From Anaeromyxobacter sp. Fw109-5 (GTDB lineage: Bacteria; Myxococcota; Myxococcia; Myxococcales; Anaeromyxobacteraceae), in the NCBI RefSeq assembly GCF_000017505.1, contig NC_009675.1, positions 1,736,001 through 1,800,000 of the forward strand: a stretch of DNA of 64,000 nt, written 5' to 3'. Positions 15,692 to 23,858 of the stretch are shown here, in pieces. Within the stretch, counting starts at the first letter, position 1, and each line of letters opens with the position of its first letter. Below the pieces are notes generated by a model. It saw nothing but the letters and a program-made list of their open reading frames with translations. It was not told where the DNA came from and searched no databases. Made by a program: the position numbers and the translations under genes.

Positions 15692-18046
15692 TCACCGGGG
15701 TGGCAGCTTCAGCCGGGCGACGGCGGCCGCGTAGCGCCGGTCATCACGGACGGCCTCGAGCAGCGGGGACGCGAGCAGGTCGCTGACGCCGGCGTCGCGC
15801 TGCGCGAACGCGCGGTCCAGCCAGTAGAACGCTCGGGCGCGCTCGCCACGCCACGCGTAGACCTCGGCGATCTGGAACGCCGCCGCCCCCGCGGCCTCGG
15901 CGATGAGCGCGTCGAGCGCGCGCTGCGAGCGCGGCCGGTCGCCGAGCGCGTGGTACACGAGCGCCTCGTCCTGCAGCCGCCACGGGCTCCGCGGCCGCTC
16001 GAGGAGCGGGATCGCCTCGGCGGCGCGCCCGTCGAGCAGGAGCGTCACCACGATCATGTGGCGGCCGATGTCCGCGCCCGGGTTGAGCTCGACCGCGCGC
16101 TCGAACATTCGCAGCGCCTCGGCCCGCTCGTCGCGGGCGAGGAGCGCCGCGCCCAGCCCGCCCCAGGCGAGCGGCCAGAGCGGATCGAGGTCCGCGGTCC
16201 GGCGCATGTCCTCGACCGCGGCGTCATACCGTCCGAGCGGCCCCAGCAGGAACTGCCCCCGAAGCCAGTAGACGTCGGCGCTCCCCGGGTTGAGCGACAC
16301 CGCGCGGTCCATGTCGGCGAGCGCCTCGGACCAGCGCTGCTCGGCCGCGCGGATCGTGCCGCGGACGGCGTACGCCTCGCCGAGCGTCGGCGCGAGCGCG
16401 ATGGCGCGCTCGACCGCCTCCGCCGCACGGCGCTTGCCGTCGTCTACCTCCTCGATGCGTGAGCGCTCGTTCGCGTACCAGAACCACGCGTTGCCGAGCT
16501 CCGCCCAGCCGGACGCGTACCCGGGGTCGAGGGCGACGGCGCGCTCGAAGGCGGCGATCGCGCGGCGCCAGCTTCCCGGCGAGGGGTGCCGCCGGAGCTC
16601 CCGTCCGATCAGGTAGTGATCGTAGGCCGCCGCGTTCGCGGTGCCCCGCGCGGAGATCCGCGCGGTCGCGGCCGGCACGAGCTTCGCGCGGAGCGCCTCG
16701 ACGACCGAGCGCGCGATGTCCTCCTGCACCACGAACACATCCGTCAGCTCGCGATCGTAGGTTTGCGACCAGAGGTGGTACCCGTTCTTCGTGTCCAGGA
16801 GCTGGGCAGTGATGCGCACCCGGGAGCCCGCCTTCCGGACGCTGCCCTCGAGGAGCGAGGTGACGTGCAGCTTCGCGGCGATCGCAGCGACGTCGTCGGT
16901 CTTCCCCTTGAACGAGAACGAGGAGGTGCGACCCGCCACGTGCAGGCCCTCGATGCGCGCGAGCGCGTTCAGGATCTCCTCCGCCAGCCCGTCGGAGAAG
17001 TACTCCTGGTCCTTCTCGGGGCTGAGATCCGCGAACGGCATGACCGCGATGGACGGCGCCGACGGCGCGGCGCTCGCCCGTCGCGGAGGACGGTCGCGCA
17101 GGAGGAGCGTCGCAGCGAGCGCGCTGACCATCGCCAGCCCGGCCAGCACGACGAGCGCGCGGCGCCTCGCCTTCCGGGGCGCGCCCGCCGCACGCCGCGC
17201 GCCCTCGAGCGCGGCGATCGCGGTCCGCGCGCTCCGCGGACGCGCCGCGGGATCCTCCGCGAGGAGGGCGGCCATGACGCGGCGCGTGGGCGCCGGGATG
17301 CGACGATCCGCAGCGGGGGTGGAGCCTGCTCGGGCGCCCGTGATCATCTCCGCCAGCACGAGGCCCAGCGCGTACAGATCGGTGCGCGCGTCCTCCGGCT
17401 CGCCCCGGCGCTGCTCGGGCGCCATGTACGTGGGGGTGCCGCCCGACGGCCCCTCGCGCCCGAAGAGCAGGGCGATCCCGAAGTCGAGCACCTTCACGTC
17501 GCCGTCGGCGGTGAGGAACACGTTCGCGGGCTTGAGGTCGCGGTGTACGACGCCCTGGGCGTGCGCGTGCGCGAGGGCGCCCGCGATGCCGATCGCCACG
17601 GAGACCGCATCGGTCGCGCGGAGCGGTCCGCGGGCGAGACGGCTCTCGAGCGTCTCCCCGTGCAGGAGCTCGTACACGAGGTACGGCGCTCCGCCGACCG
17701 TGCCGGCGTCGTGGAGGGCGGCGATGTTCGGGTGCGTGAGCCGCGCAGCGGCTTCCCCCTCGCTCGGAACCCCGGAACGGCGCACGCGCGACGGGTTCAG
17801 CACCTTGAGGGCGACCAGCCGGTGGAGGTCGGTGTCGTGCGCCTCGTAGACGAAGCCGAACCCGCCGCGCCCGAGGAGGCGGATGATCTCGTAGCGTCCG
17901 ACGTGTGTGCCCGGGGTCAGCGACGGAGGCGGCTCGTCGCTCGAGGCCGCTGCGAGCTGCGCGAGGAGCGCCGTCACCGCAGCGCCGCCCTCCCGGACGG
18001 TCCCCTCCGACGTCCCGAGCCCGTCGCCCTCGTCACGGAGCGCCAC
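15692..18046 (-). CDS. Membrane-anchored Ser/Thr protein kinase with TolB/FlgO-like and TPR domains
   Basis: A 784-residue protein with a GTG start after GCAGGAGG. Residues ~50-290 form a kinase: GRGGFGFVYEAHD glycine loop, VALKVL lysine, HRDLKPANVF catalytic loop, DFGIALLF metal loop, and APEQRRGE. A single membrane helix follows (ALVVLAGLAMVSALAATLLL). Then comes the periplasmic module IAVMPFADLSPEKDQEYFSDGLAEEILNAL ... LLEGSVRKAGSRVRITAQLLD, often found after adenylate cyclase or kinase domains and probably ligand-binding, and about seven TPR-like repeats to the end. The layout is typical of large myxobacterial kinases that link outside signals to Ser/Thr phosphorylation. No target is adjacent. 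Confidence 0.88.
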   Translation of the reverse strand: MALRDEGDGLGTSEGTVREGGAAVTALLAQLAAASSDEPPPSLTPGTHVGRYEIIRLLGRGGFGFVYEAHDTDLHRLVALKVLNPSRVRRSGVPSEGEAAARLTHPNIAALHDAGTVGGAPYLVYELLHGETLESRLARGPLRATDAVSVAIGIAGALAHAHAQGVVHRDLKPANVFLTADGDVKVLDFGIALLFGREGPSGGTPTYMAPEQRRGEPEDARTDLYALGLVLAEMITGARAGSTPAADRRIPAPTRRVMAALLAEDPAARPRSARTAIAALEGARRAAGAPRKARRRALVVLAGLAMVSALAATLLLRDRPPRRASAAPSAPSIAVMPFADLSPEKDQEYFSDGLAEEILNALARIEGLHVAGRTSSFSFKGKTDDVAAIAAKLHVTSLLEGSVRKAGSRVRITAQLLDTKNGYHLWSQTYDRELTDVFVVQEDIARSVVEALRAKLVPAATARISARGTANAAAYDHYLIGRELRRHPSPGSWRRAIAAFERAVALDPGYASGWAELGNAWFWYANERSRIEEVDDGKRRAAEAVERAIALAPTLGEAYAVRGTIRAAEQRWSEALADMDRAVSLNPGSADVYWLRGQFLLGPLGRYDAAVEDMRRTADLDPLWPLAWGGLGAALLARDERAEALRMFERAVELNPGADIGRHMIVVTLLLDGRAAEAIPLLERPRSPWRLQDEALVYHALGDRPRSQRALDALIAEAAGAAAFQIAEVYAWRGERARAFYWLDRAFAQRDAGVSDLLASPLLEAVRDDRRYAAAVARLKLPPR

Positions 18047-18172
18047 GGCGCCTCCTGCCGCCGCAAACAACGGCAGGCCGGCGCATAACGGCGCCGCGTG
18101 GGAGCTGCACGTCGGCAGGGCGGGATTTCGCCCGTTGCCCTGGGACCCCGGCGAGCCCCCGCCCGACACGCC

Positions 18173-18595
18173 TCACAGGTAGCTCGTGACCGCTGGGGCG
18201 CGGTCCTGCCGGTCGCGCTTGCCGTCCTCGAAGATCACGGGCGCGGCGGCCAGCGCCTCCTCCGTCACGTCGTCGAGGCAGGCGACGTTCACCGCCCAGA
18301 AGCTTCCGCCCATCTCCTTCTCCAGGTAGCCGCGCGAGAACGGGTGCGCTCCGCAGGTGGGGCAGTAGTAGTGGTTGACGTCGCCGGGCGGCCAGAAGGA
18401 CGGGGTCGGCCGGTATTCACGCATCGCCTCCTTGTCGGAGACGACGCGGACCGCCTCGTACCGTACGAGCGCCTTTCGATAGCCGAGCTTCCAGCAGAAG
18501 CTGCAGTTGCACTTGCGTATCCCCTGATCCAGGTCGACATCAGCCTCGAAGCGGACCGCCCCGCAGTGGCAGCTGCCCCGATAAGTTCGTTCCAT
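18173..18595 (-). CDS. GFA family zinc-binding protein
   Basis: A 140-residue GFA-fold protein. Cysteines sit in GSCHCGAVRFEAD, CNCSFCWKLGY and YYCPTCGAHPFSRG, as in CENP-V/GFA proteins, and the ATG has GGCAGGAG upstream. It is less than 45% like the copy in the integrated element by eye, so it is an old chromosomal paralogue rather than a recent duplicate. The in-frame sequence upstream of the ATG is not kept as a longer start because it lacks protein character. Substrate unknown. Confidence 0.85.
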   Translation of the reverse strand: MERTYRGSCHCGAVRFEADVDLDQGIRKCNCSFCWKLGYRKALVRYEAVRVVSDKEAMREYRPTPSFWPPGDVNHYYCPTCGAHPFSRGYLEKEMGGSFWAVNVACLDDVTEEALAAAPVIFEDGKRDRQDRAPAVTSYL

Positions 18596-18778
18596 GGCGC
18601 ACTCCTGCCGCCCAATCCTAACCGCTACCGCGCGACGCAGCCGAGGCCGCTCGGGGAGGGGGTCGCCAGCACGCGGCCGGTCAGGTGGACACCGCGGCTC
18701 ACCGGTCGCGTGGGCGAGGGGCCGGGGGACGCGTAGCATTGTGGGGGGAACGGTCGGGATCCCGGACGCTCAACCGCG

Positions 18779-19126
18779 TCAGGCGACCGGCGCGCCCTCG
18801 ACCTCGAGCGAGAGCTGACCGGGCGCCACCTCCGTGAGCGCCCAGCGCGCGACGATCCGAAGGTCGTCGGGGAACCGGTCCTCCTTCCGCGCGACGAGGT
18901 CCTCGGCGAGCTGCCGGAGGATGCTACCGCCCGGCCCGGGGACGCGCGCGAGCTGCTCGAGGAGCGTCGCGACGTGGTCGCCGCCGTTCCGATCGAGGAT
19001 GACGGCGTTCCAGACCAACACGGCGAGCCCGAGCGCTTCTCGCCGGCGCGTGAGCGGCGTGTCGTCGGCGAGCGGCTGGAGGACTGGGCGCGCGAAGTCG
19101 GCGAGGGTGGGAGCGAGCTCGTTCAC
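18779..19126 (-). CDS. Hypothetical protein, second gene of the CopZ-like operon
   Basis: A 115-residue soluble protein, predicted mainly helical, containing LTRRREALGLAVLVWNAVILDRNGGDHVATLLEQLARVPGPGGSILRQLAEDLVARKEDRFPDDLRIVARW. I do not recognise a named family, although similar small proteins occur in other Myxococcota from memory. It starts nine bases after the stop of the [2Fe-2S] protein gene and so is probably co-transcribed with it. A partner role in the same metal or redox process is a guess. Confidence 0.6.
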   Translation of the reverse strand: MNELAPTLADFARPVLQPLADDTPLTRRREALGLAVLVWNAVILDRNGGDHVATLLEQLARVPGPGGSILRQLAEDLVARKEDRFPDDLRIVARWALTEVAPGQLSLEVEGAPVA

Positions 19127-19135
19127 GCGGCGATC

Positions 19136-19618
19136 CTAGCGCGAGAGAGCCTTCACGGCCTCCGCCACGGCCTCGTTCACGTCGCCGAGGCAGCACGTGC
19201 CCGAGGGGTTCGTCACCTCGCACGAGCAGCGTCCCGCCCGAACCTCGGCGGTGATGCGCGCCGGGATGTCCGAGTCCCCGCGCTCGGCCACCTGGCGCCG
19301 GACGTCCGCCCGGGAGAAGCCGAAGCAGTAGCAGAGCGGCGCCGGGTCGTCGGTCTCCTTCACTCCGACGCGCACGGAGGCCGCTTCCTTCTCGACGACG
19401 CGCCCGTCGGCGCCGTAGTAGAGGACCGAGCACCCAGCCGTCTTGCAGAAGCGGCGCTCGACGGCGAGCAAGCCTTCGGCGTGACCCGGCTTCAGGATCG
19501 TCTGGATGGTCTCGTCGCCGACGACCCGACCCACCTCGCCGCAGCGCGGGCAGGCCTTCTCGCCGCTCGCGCGCGTCCTCGCGATCGCGCAACTCTCACC
19601 CGAGCAGCAGGAGCTCAT
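19136..19618 (-). CDS. CopZ-like [2Fe-2S]/zinc protein (BFD-type domain)
   Basis: A 160-residue cytosolic Cys-rich protein. The N-terminus MSSCCSGESC is followed by a zinc-binding CPRCGEVG, then a central FCKTAGCSVLYYG segment, and a C-terminal BFD-like region (LCYCFGFSRADVRRQVAERG ... CSCEVTNPSGTCCLGDV) with the C-x-C and C-x(8-9)-C spacing for a [2Fe-2S] cluster. This matches the N-terminal domain of the Archaeoglobus copper chaperone CopZ, which holds Zn and [2Fe-2S] and can reduce Cu(II). No copper-binding CxxC ferredoxin-fold domain is attached. It faces two sigma factor genes across a 300-base divergent region. Confidence 0.75.
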   Translation of the reverse strand: MSSCCSGESCAIARTRASGEKACPRCGEVGRVVGDETIQTILKPGHAEGLLAVERRFCKTAGCSVLYYGADGRVVEKEAASVRVGVKETDDPAPLCYCFGFSRADVRRQVAERGDSDIPARITAEVRAGRCSCEVTNPSGTCCLGDVNEAVAEAVKALSR

Positions 19619-19922
19619 GGCGTTTCTCCTACGACCCGCCACCCTGCGTGGCAAGGCTGGCCTGGTGGCCCGTGGCGATGTCCTGATCGCGAGCGCAGCC
19701 ATTTCGAGCGCCGAGGCGGAGCCGCGGCATCTTGGAGGCGACCTTCCACCGGATCATCGCCCGGGGCGACATTCATCTGGACGACGCGGCGCCCTTGCCG
19801 CTCGCCGGGGTGGAGTCGCCGAGGGTGCCGTCCATTACGCGACGCGACCCCGCCCGCCCGGCGACCCTTCGGGGCGGCCGGACGGAGCCGTAATTTCCGA
19901 GGGGCTCGCTGGACGGCCGCGT
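19619..19922. other. Divergent regulatory region between CopZ-like gene and sigma factor pair
   Basis: About 300 bases with no convincing gene. A GTAATTTCC at 19891-19899 resembles the -35 of the ECF-type promoters noted elsewhere in the window, but the spacing to a CGT is wrong, so I do not call a promoter. Confidence 0.4.
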
Positions 19923-20483
19923 ATGACCGAGGCGTTGACTCCTGCTCCGAACGGTGGGCTCGACTCGGAGAGCTCCTTTCTCCCTTGGGTCTCGACGCTC
20001 GCCCGCGTGCACTCGCGTGGGCTCGCCGCCGTCGCTCGAAACGAGGGGCTCGGGCCAGAGGACGCGCTCGACGCCGTCCAGGAGGCGTTCCAGACCTTCC
20101 TGCTCCTGCCGCACGCCCGGTCGCTCGTGGAGATGCTGCCGAAGGATGCGGCCGTGCTTCTCGGAACGCTGGTTCGGAACGCGGCTCGCAACCTGCGGCG
20201 GCGTCACCATCGCGCGGCACCTCACGAGCCGCTCGGCGACGAGAGTCCGCTCGCGGCCGGCGACGTCTCGGTGGATGAGGCGATCGCGCGGGCGGAGGAG
20301 CACGTCCGGCTCCTCGGCTGCGTGGACCGGCTGACGGAGACCCAACGCCGGGTCGTGCGGCTTCGGATGCTCGAGGAGCTGTCGGGGATCGAGACCGCCC
20401 GGCAACTCGGGCTCGTGCCCGGCCGCGTCGCGGTGCTCCTCCACCGGGCGAAGAAGGCGCTCCTGCAATGTCTGGTCTCGTGA
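19923..20483 (+). CDS. Sigma-70 family RNA polymerase sigma factor (ECF-like)
   Basis: A 186-residue protein with a divergent sigma region 2 (EDALDAVQEAFQTFLLLPHARSLVEMLPKDAAVLLGTLVRNAARNLRRR) and a recognisable region 4 (VDRLTETQRRVVRLRMLEELSGIETARQLGLVPGRVAVLLHRAKKALLQCL) with its helix-turn-helix. It starts at ATG 19923; a longer frame upstream is not convincing. Region 2 is poor in the usual DFV/WL aromatic residues, so its promoters may be unusual. It lies head to tail with a second sigma factor gene 35 bases away. Confidence 0.8.
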   Translation: MTEALTPAPNGGLDSESSFLPWVSTLARVHSRGLAAVARNEGLGPEDALDAVQEAFQTFLLLPHARSLVEMLPKDAAVLLGTLVRNAARNLRRRHHRAAPHEPLGDESPLAAGDVSVDEAIARAEEHVRLLGCVDRLTETQRRVVRLRMLEELSGIETARQLGLVPGRVAVLLHRAKKALLQCLVS

Positions 20484-20518
20484 CGCGCCGTCCGCTCGGC
20501 CGTTCTGACCTGTTTCCC

Positions 20519-21223
20519 ATGGCGAGGCCTCGCGAAAGCCGGCAACATCGACCGACTCCGATGCGGAGCGCGACAGATGCGGGTGGTGCCGGCGAAGGGC
20601 ACGTGAACGGGCTCGGCGACTCCGAGCTGGTGGCGCTCGTCCGGACCGGCGACCGGACGGCGTTCGGCGCCCTCGTGCGGCGACACGGCGGCGCGCTGCT
20701 CCGCTTCGCGCGCGTGTTCGTCAGGGCGAGCTCGGTGGCGGAGGAGGTCGTCCAGGAAACCTGGATGGCCGTCCTCGAGGGCCTCGACGGGTTCGAGGGG
20801 CGGGCCTCCTTCAAGACGTGGCTCTACCGGATCCTCGCGAACCAAGCCCGGACGCGGGCGAGCAGGGAGGGCCGGAGCATCCCGTTCTCGGCGCTCGCCG
20901 AGACCGGCGGTGACGACCGCGCGGTCGACCCAGACCGGTTCGACGCCGCAGGGATGTGGCGCGATCCACCGGTGGGCTGGACGGACGAGACGCCCGAGCG
21001 GCTTGCGCTCGAGGCCGAGACCCGCGGCGTGATGGAATCGGCCGTCGCGGGGCTGCCGCCCGCCCAGCGTGCCGTGCTCGTGCTCCGCGACGAGGATGGC
21101 CTCGAGACGGAGGAGATCTGTAATCTCCTGGGTCTCACCGTGACGAACCAGAGGGTGCTCCTCCACCGCGCTCGGACGCGCGTCAGGCAGGCGATCGAGG
21201 CGCACATGCGAGGCGAGCGCTGA
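20519..21223 (+). CDS. ECF sigma factor paired with a zinc-finger anti-sigma
   Basis: About 234 residues. Region 2 reads LVRTGDRTAFGALVRRHGGALLRFARVFVRASSVAEEVVQETWMAVLEGLDGFEGRASFKTWLYRILANQART, which is classic RpoE-like sequence. Region 4 is VAGLPPAQRAVLVLRDEDGLETEEICNLLGLTVTNQRVLLHRARTRVRQAI. The start could be ATG 20519, ATG 20561 or GTG 20603; I keep the first because no ribosome site decides. The stop overlaps the anti-sigma ATG (TGATG). This arrangement usually means the anti-sigma holds the sigma factor until a redox or metal signal arrives. Confidence 0.88.
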   Translation: MARPRESRQHRPTPMRSATDAGGAGEGHVNGLGDSELVALVRTGDRTAFGALVRRHGGALLRFARVFVRASSVAEEVVQETWMAVLEGLDGFEGRASFKTWLYRILANQARTRASREGRSIPFSALAETGGDDRAVDPDRFDAAGMWRDPPVGWTDETPERLALEAETRGVMESAVAGLPPAQRAVLVLRDEDGLETEEICNLLGLTVTNQRVLLHRARTRVRQAIEAHMRGER

Positions 21224-21468
21224 TGCTGACGTGCCAGGAGATCACGGAGCTCGTCACCGACTATGCGGAGGGGAACCTCTCCTTCATGGATCGGATGCGG
21301 TTCCGCATGCACATCGGCATGTGCCGGAGCTGCCGCCGTTATGTCCGGCAGGTGAAGGCGACCGCCGCCGCGCTCGGCGAGCTGCCTCCGCCGGAGATGT
21401 CCCCCGAGCTCGAGCAGGAGCTCCTCCGGCGCTTCGACAGCTGGAAGGGCACGCGCGGCTCTCGATAG
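21223..21468 (+). CDS. Zinc-finger anti-sigma factor (zf-HC2)
   Basis: An 81-residue soluble protein with the ZAS motif HIGMCRSCRRYV (H-x3-C-x2-C) plus an upstream Cys (MLTCQEITELVTDYAEG), the form seen in anti-sigma factors that react to thiol stress. No membrane segment, so it acts in the cytosol. It overlaps the sigma gene by one base and is in the same operon. Confidence 0.85.
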   Translation: MLTCQEITELVTDYAEGNLSFMDRMRFRMHIGMCRSCRRYVRQVKATAAALGELPPPEMSPELEQELLRRFDSWKGTRGSR

Positions 21469-21572
21469 CGCCTGCGCGACGGCAGACCCTCCACAGGCGC
21501 TGCGCGAAATGCCGGCTCCGCTCGAGACCTCTCGTCGGGAGCGCTCATGCTCCAAGACGCAGAGAGGTCCCG

Positions 21573-21848
21573 ATGGCAACCCGCATTGCACCCGTCACGA
21601 TCACCGACGCCCCCGACGCCTCACGGCCGATGCTCGAGAGCCTGAAGGAGGCGCTGGGGTCGGTACCGAACCTCTACGCCACCATCGCCCGCTCGCCGGC
21701 GGCGCTCCAGGGCGTCCTCGCGCTGCAAGACGCCCTCGCCAGGGGCGCGCTCTCCCGGAGGGAGGTGGAGGTGCTGAACCTCCACGTCTCCGAGCTGAAC
21801 GGGTGCGGCTACTGCGTGTCGGCGCACACGATGCGTCCGCTGTTCGCG
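21573..21848 (+). pseudogene. AhpD-like / carboxymuconolactone decarboxylase family, truncated
   Basis: The first ~90 residues are normal: MATRIAPVTITDAPDASRP, then LGSVPNLYATIARSPAALQGVLALQDALARGALSRREVEVLNLHVSELNGCGYCVSAHTM, which holds the peroxidase-type CxxC plus His of AhpD. The family continues for ~90 more residues, but here the similarity stops after HTMRPLF and the frame runs into a hairpin and the antisense of bufC. So the C-terminal half is deleted. The ribosome site (AGAGAGG) lies in a long inverted repeat GACCTCTC (21526-21533)/GAGAGGTC (21562-21569) that could hide it. Probably non-functional. Confidence 0.75.
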
Positions 21849-21855
21849 GCTGGGG

Positions 21856-21882
21856 GAGCGCCCCGGAATCGCCGGGGCGCTC
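21856..21882. terminator. Hairpin terminator between the AhpD remnant and bufC
   Basis: An 11-bp perfect stem GAGCGCCCCGG/CCGGGGCGCTC with a five-base loop. It lies after the last gene of the bufferin operon on the minus strand and after the truncated AhpD on the plus strand. No long T run on either side, so the terminator role is probable rather than certain. Confidence 0.6.
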
Positions 21883-21892
21883 TCTGGCTGCA

Positions 21893-22660
21893 TCAGGCGT
21901 GGATTGCGGCGAGCCAGCCCTCGTCGGTCCAGGACGACAGCGCCGCGAAGGCCGCGGCGGCTGGGTCTTCGCGGTCCTCGAACCAGGCGCAGACGCGCAC
22001 GAGCGGCTCGTCGGCGAGCGCGGCCTCGAGCGCGTGCGCCTCGTCGAGGTCGATCCGGGCGTGGAACACCTCGTAGCCACGCCGCCAGACGGCGATGGCG
22101 GTCACGACCGTCGCCGGCGGGAGGGGCGGGTCGCCGTCCTCGAGCCGCCGCCACACCGCGGCCGCGTCGTGGTCGAGGATCAGCAACCGGACGGCGGGGA
22201 TCAGCTCGAGCCTCGCGCCGAGGAACGTGTCGGGCCCGAGCGCCTCGAAGCCCGCGTGCGTGGCCGATTGAGCTGGAGCCTCGAAGAACACCTCCGACCG
22301 CGCCCACTCGAGCGTGGCGAGGTCGGCGAGGTCGTCGCGGCTCGACGGCTGGAAGGCGCGCAGGAACGCGGGGAGGTGGCGGCCGAACTGCCCGAGGTCG
22401 GGGTGATCCGATGGGTGCTCGCGAGCGTACGCCTCGGCGAGCGCGAGAAAGCGCTCGTCACCGAGCAAGGCGGCCGCGTTGGGAAAGTCCTCGCGGAGCG
22501 CGTCGGCGAGTCGCCACAGGTACATGTTCGCGTAGATCTCCATCCGCTCGGTGGCGGGCAGGTCGCCGGTGCCGACGAGGAGCTCGTCGGCGGTCCGCGG
22601 CGGGGCGGGGGCGTGTGTCGCGAGCGCGTGGAACGCGGTCTGGGCCTCGGCGAGCGTCAT
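21893..22660 (-). CDS. bufC: Bufferin biosynthesis partner BufC (DUF2063/HvfC-like)
   Basis: A 255-residue cytosolic protein. Its N-terminal half has the DUF2063 pattern: LPATERMEIYANMYLWRLADALREDFPNAAALLGDERFLALAEAYAREHPSDHPDLGQFGRHLPAFLR. This family pairs with MNIO enzymes (here BufB) and presumably presents the precursor peptide. The ATG overlaps the bufB stop (ATGA), a coupled pair. The C-terminal half is less conserved, as usual. It is the third gene of the operon bufA-bufB-bufC and ends before the hairpin at 21856. Confidence 0.85.
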   Translation of the reverse strand: MTLAEAQTAFHALATHAPAPPRTADELLVGTGDLPATERMEIYANMYLWRLADALREDFPNAAALLGDERFLALAEAYAREHPSDHPDLGQFGRHLPAFLRAFQPSSRDDLADLATLEWARSEVFFEAPAQSATHAGFEALGPDTFLGARLELIPAVRLLILDHDAAAVWRRLEDGDPPLPPATVVTAIAVWRRGYEVFHARIDLDEAHALEAALADEPLVRVCAWFEDREDPAAAAFAALSSWTDEGWLAAIHA

Positions 22661-23529
22661 GGCAGGGCTCCCTGCTGCAAGGCGGCGAGCGCGGCCGCCT
22701 CCACCTCCGCGGCGCGCCGGCTCTCCTGCACGAGCCGCCCGAGCGGTGGAACGTGGTCGTCCCACTCGATCAGCGTGGAGATTCGCCCGAAGCGACGCAC
22801 CGTCTCGGCGTAGAGCTCCCACACGGCGGCGGGGACCTCCTCGCCGTGCGTGTCGAGCAGGTACCGGCCCTTGTCGGAGTGTCCGGCGAGGTGGATCTGT
22901 CCGATCCGGCTCGCTGGGAGGGCCGCCAGGTACGCGTATGGATCGAAGCCGTGGTTCCGGGCGGAGACGTAGACGTTGTTCACGTCGAGCAGGATGCCGC
23001 AGTCGGCGCGGCGAGCGACCTCGGCCAGGAATTCCCATTCCGGCATCTCGGACGCTCGGAACGCGACGTACGACGAGACGTTCTCGAGCAGGAGCTGACG
23101 GCCGAGCACCTCCTGGACGCGGAGGATGCGCCTGACGACGTGCCGCAGCGCCTCCTCGGTGTACGGCAGCGGCCAGAGGTCGTGCGCGTACCTGCCGCCG
23201 TGCGACCCCCAGCAGAGGTGATCGGAGATCCAGGCGGGCTCGATGCGGCTCGTGAGGTCCGTCAGCAGGGCGAGATACCGCTCCGAGAGCGGGTCGGTCG
23301 ACCCGATGGAGAGCGACACCCCGTGCAGCACCACGGGCACGTCGCGGCGGACCTTCTCCAGCACCGCCAGCGGACGCCCACCCGGCGCCATGAAGTTCTC
23401 GCTGATCGCCTCGACCCAGTCGACCGGTGGCTCGACCGCGAGGTGCTCCGCGAAGTGCTTTGCGCGGAGTCCGACGCCGTGGCCGAGAAGCCTGCGCGTG
23501 AAAGCCATGAAAGCTCGGGGCCGGCGCAC
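22657..23529 (-). CDS. bufB: MNIO-family iron oxidase BufB (DUF692)
   Basis: A 290-residue member of the DUF692 (MbnB/TglH/BufB) multinuclear non-heme iron oxidases, which convert Cys in precursor peptides into heterocycles or similar groups. Seen in the sequence: GVGLRAKHFAEHL, VDWVEAISENFMAPGG with the conserved Glu-Asn, VVLHGVSLSIGS with its His, ISDHLCWG, LLLENVSSY, and ILLDVNNVYVSARNHG, then IGQIHLAGHSDKG and IEWDD. These are the His/Asp/Glu/Asn positions that hold the iron atoms in the family. It lies 25 bases downstream of the small Cys-containing precursor gene and overlaps bufC. Confidence in the family is high; that it makes a bufferin is from context. Confidence 0.92.
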   Translation of the reverse strand: MRRPRAFMAFTRRLLGHGVGLRAKHFAEHLAVEPPVDWVEAISENFMAPGGRPLAVLEKVRRDVPVVLHGVSLSIGSTDPLSERYLALLTDLTSRIEPAWISDHLCWGSHGGRYAHDLWPLPYTEEALRHVVRRILRVQEVLGRQLLLENVSSYVAFRASEMPEWEFLAEVARRADCGILLDVNNVYVSARNHGFDPYAYLAALPASRIGQIHLAGHSDKGRYLLDTHGEEVPAAVWELYAETVRRFGRISTLIEWDDHVPPLGRLVQESRRAAEVEAAALAALQQGALP

Positions 23530-23554
23530 CTGACGGCGCCGGCCCCGCTCCGGA

Positions 23555-23782
23555 TCACATGCTGGCAGCGAGGACCTTGCCGCCCTTGTCGACGCACGCC
23601 TTCTCGCTCTTCTCCTCGGTGAAGCCCTTCCCCTTGCAGGAGTTGACGCCGGCGCACTTCACGACCTTCGCGCTCTCCTTCTCCCGCTGGGCGGCCTTCT
23701 CGCTTGCGAGCGCGGTGCCGGACGCGAACAGGGAGAACACGGTGGACGCGATGACCGCGCCCTTCATGGCTTCACGGATCAT
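23555..23782 (-). CDS. bufA: BufA2-type bufferin precursor (metallophore RiPP)
   Basis: A 75-residue exported peptide with a signal sequence (VIASTVFSLFASGTALAS) and a core containing KCAGVNSCKGKGF and KACVDKGGKV, three cysteines in all. Bufferins are Cys-modified peptides that bind copper in the periplasm; the BufA2 subgroup has KCxGVNSCKGxG segments. The copy here is compact: it lacks the internal second CKG repeat that I recall in longer BufA2 precursors. The order bufA-bufB-bufC matches known operons. The DoxX-like bufD is absent; instead a YceI-like exported protein is upstream. Confidence 0.85.
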   Translation of the reverse strand: MIREAMKGAVIASTVFSLFASGTALASEKAAQREKESAKVVKCAGVNSCKGKGFTEEKSEKACVDKGGKVLAASM

Positions 23783-23858
23783 GGTGCTTCCTTTCGTGGC
23801 GCTGCTGGTTGGTGCTGCGGTGAGCAGGGCCGCTCGCGCGGCTCCGGGGTGAGATCAC

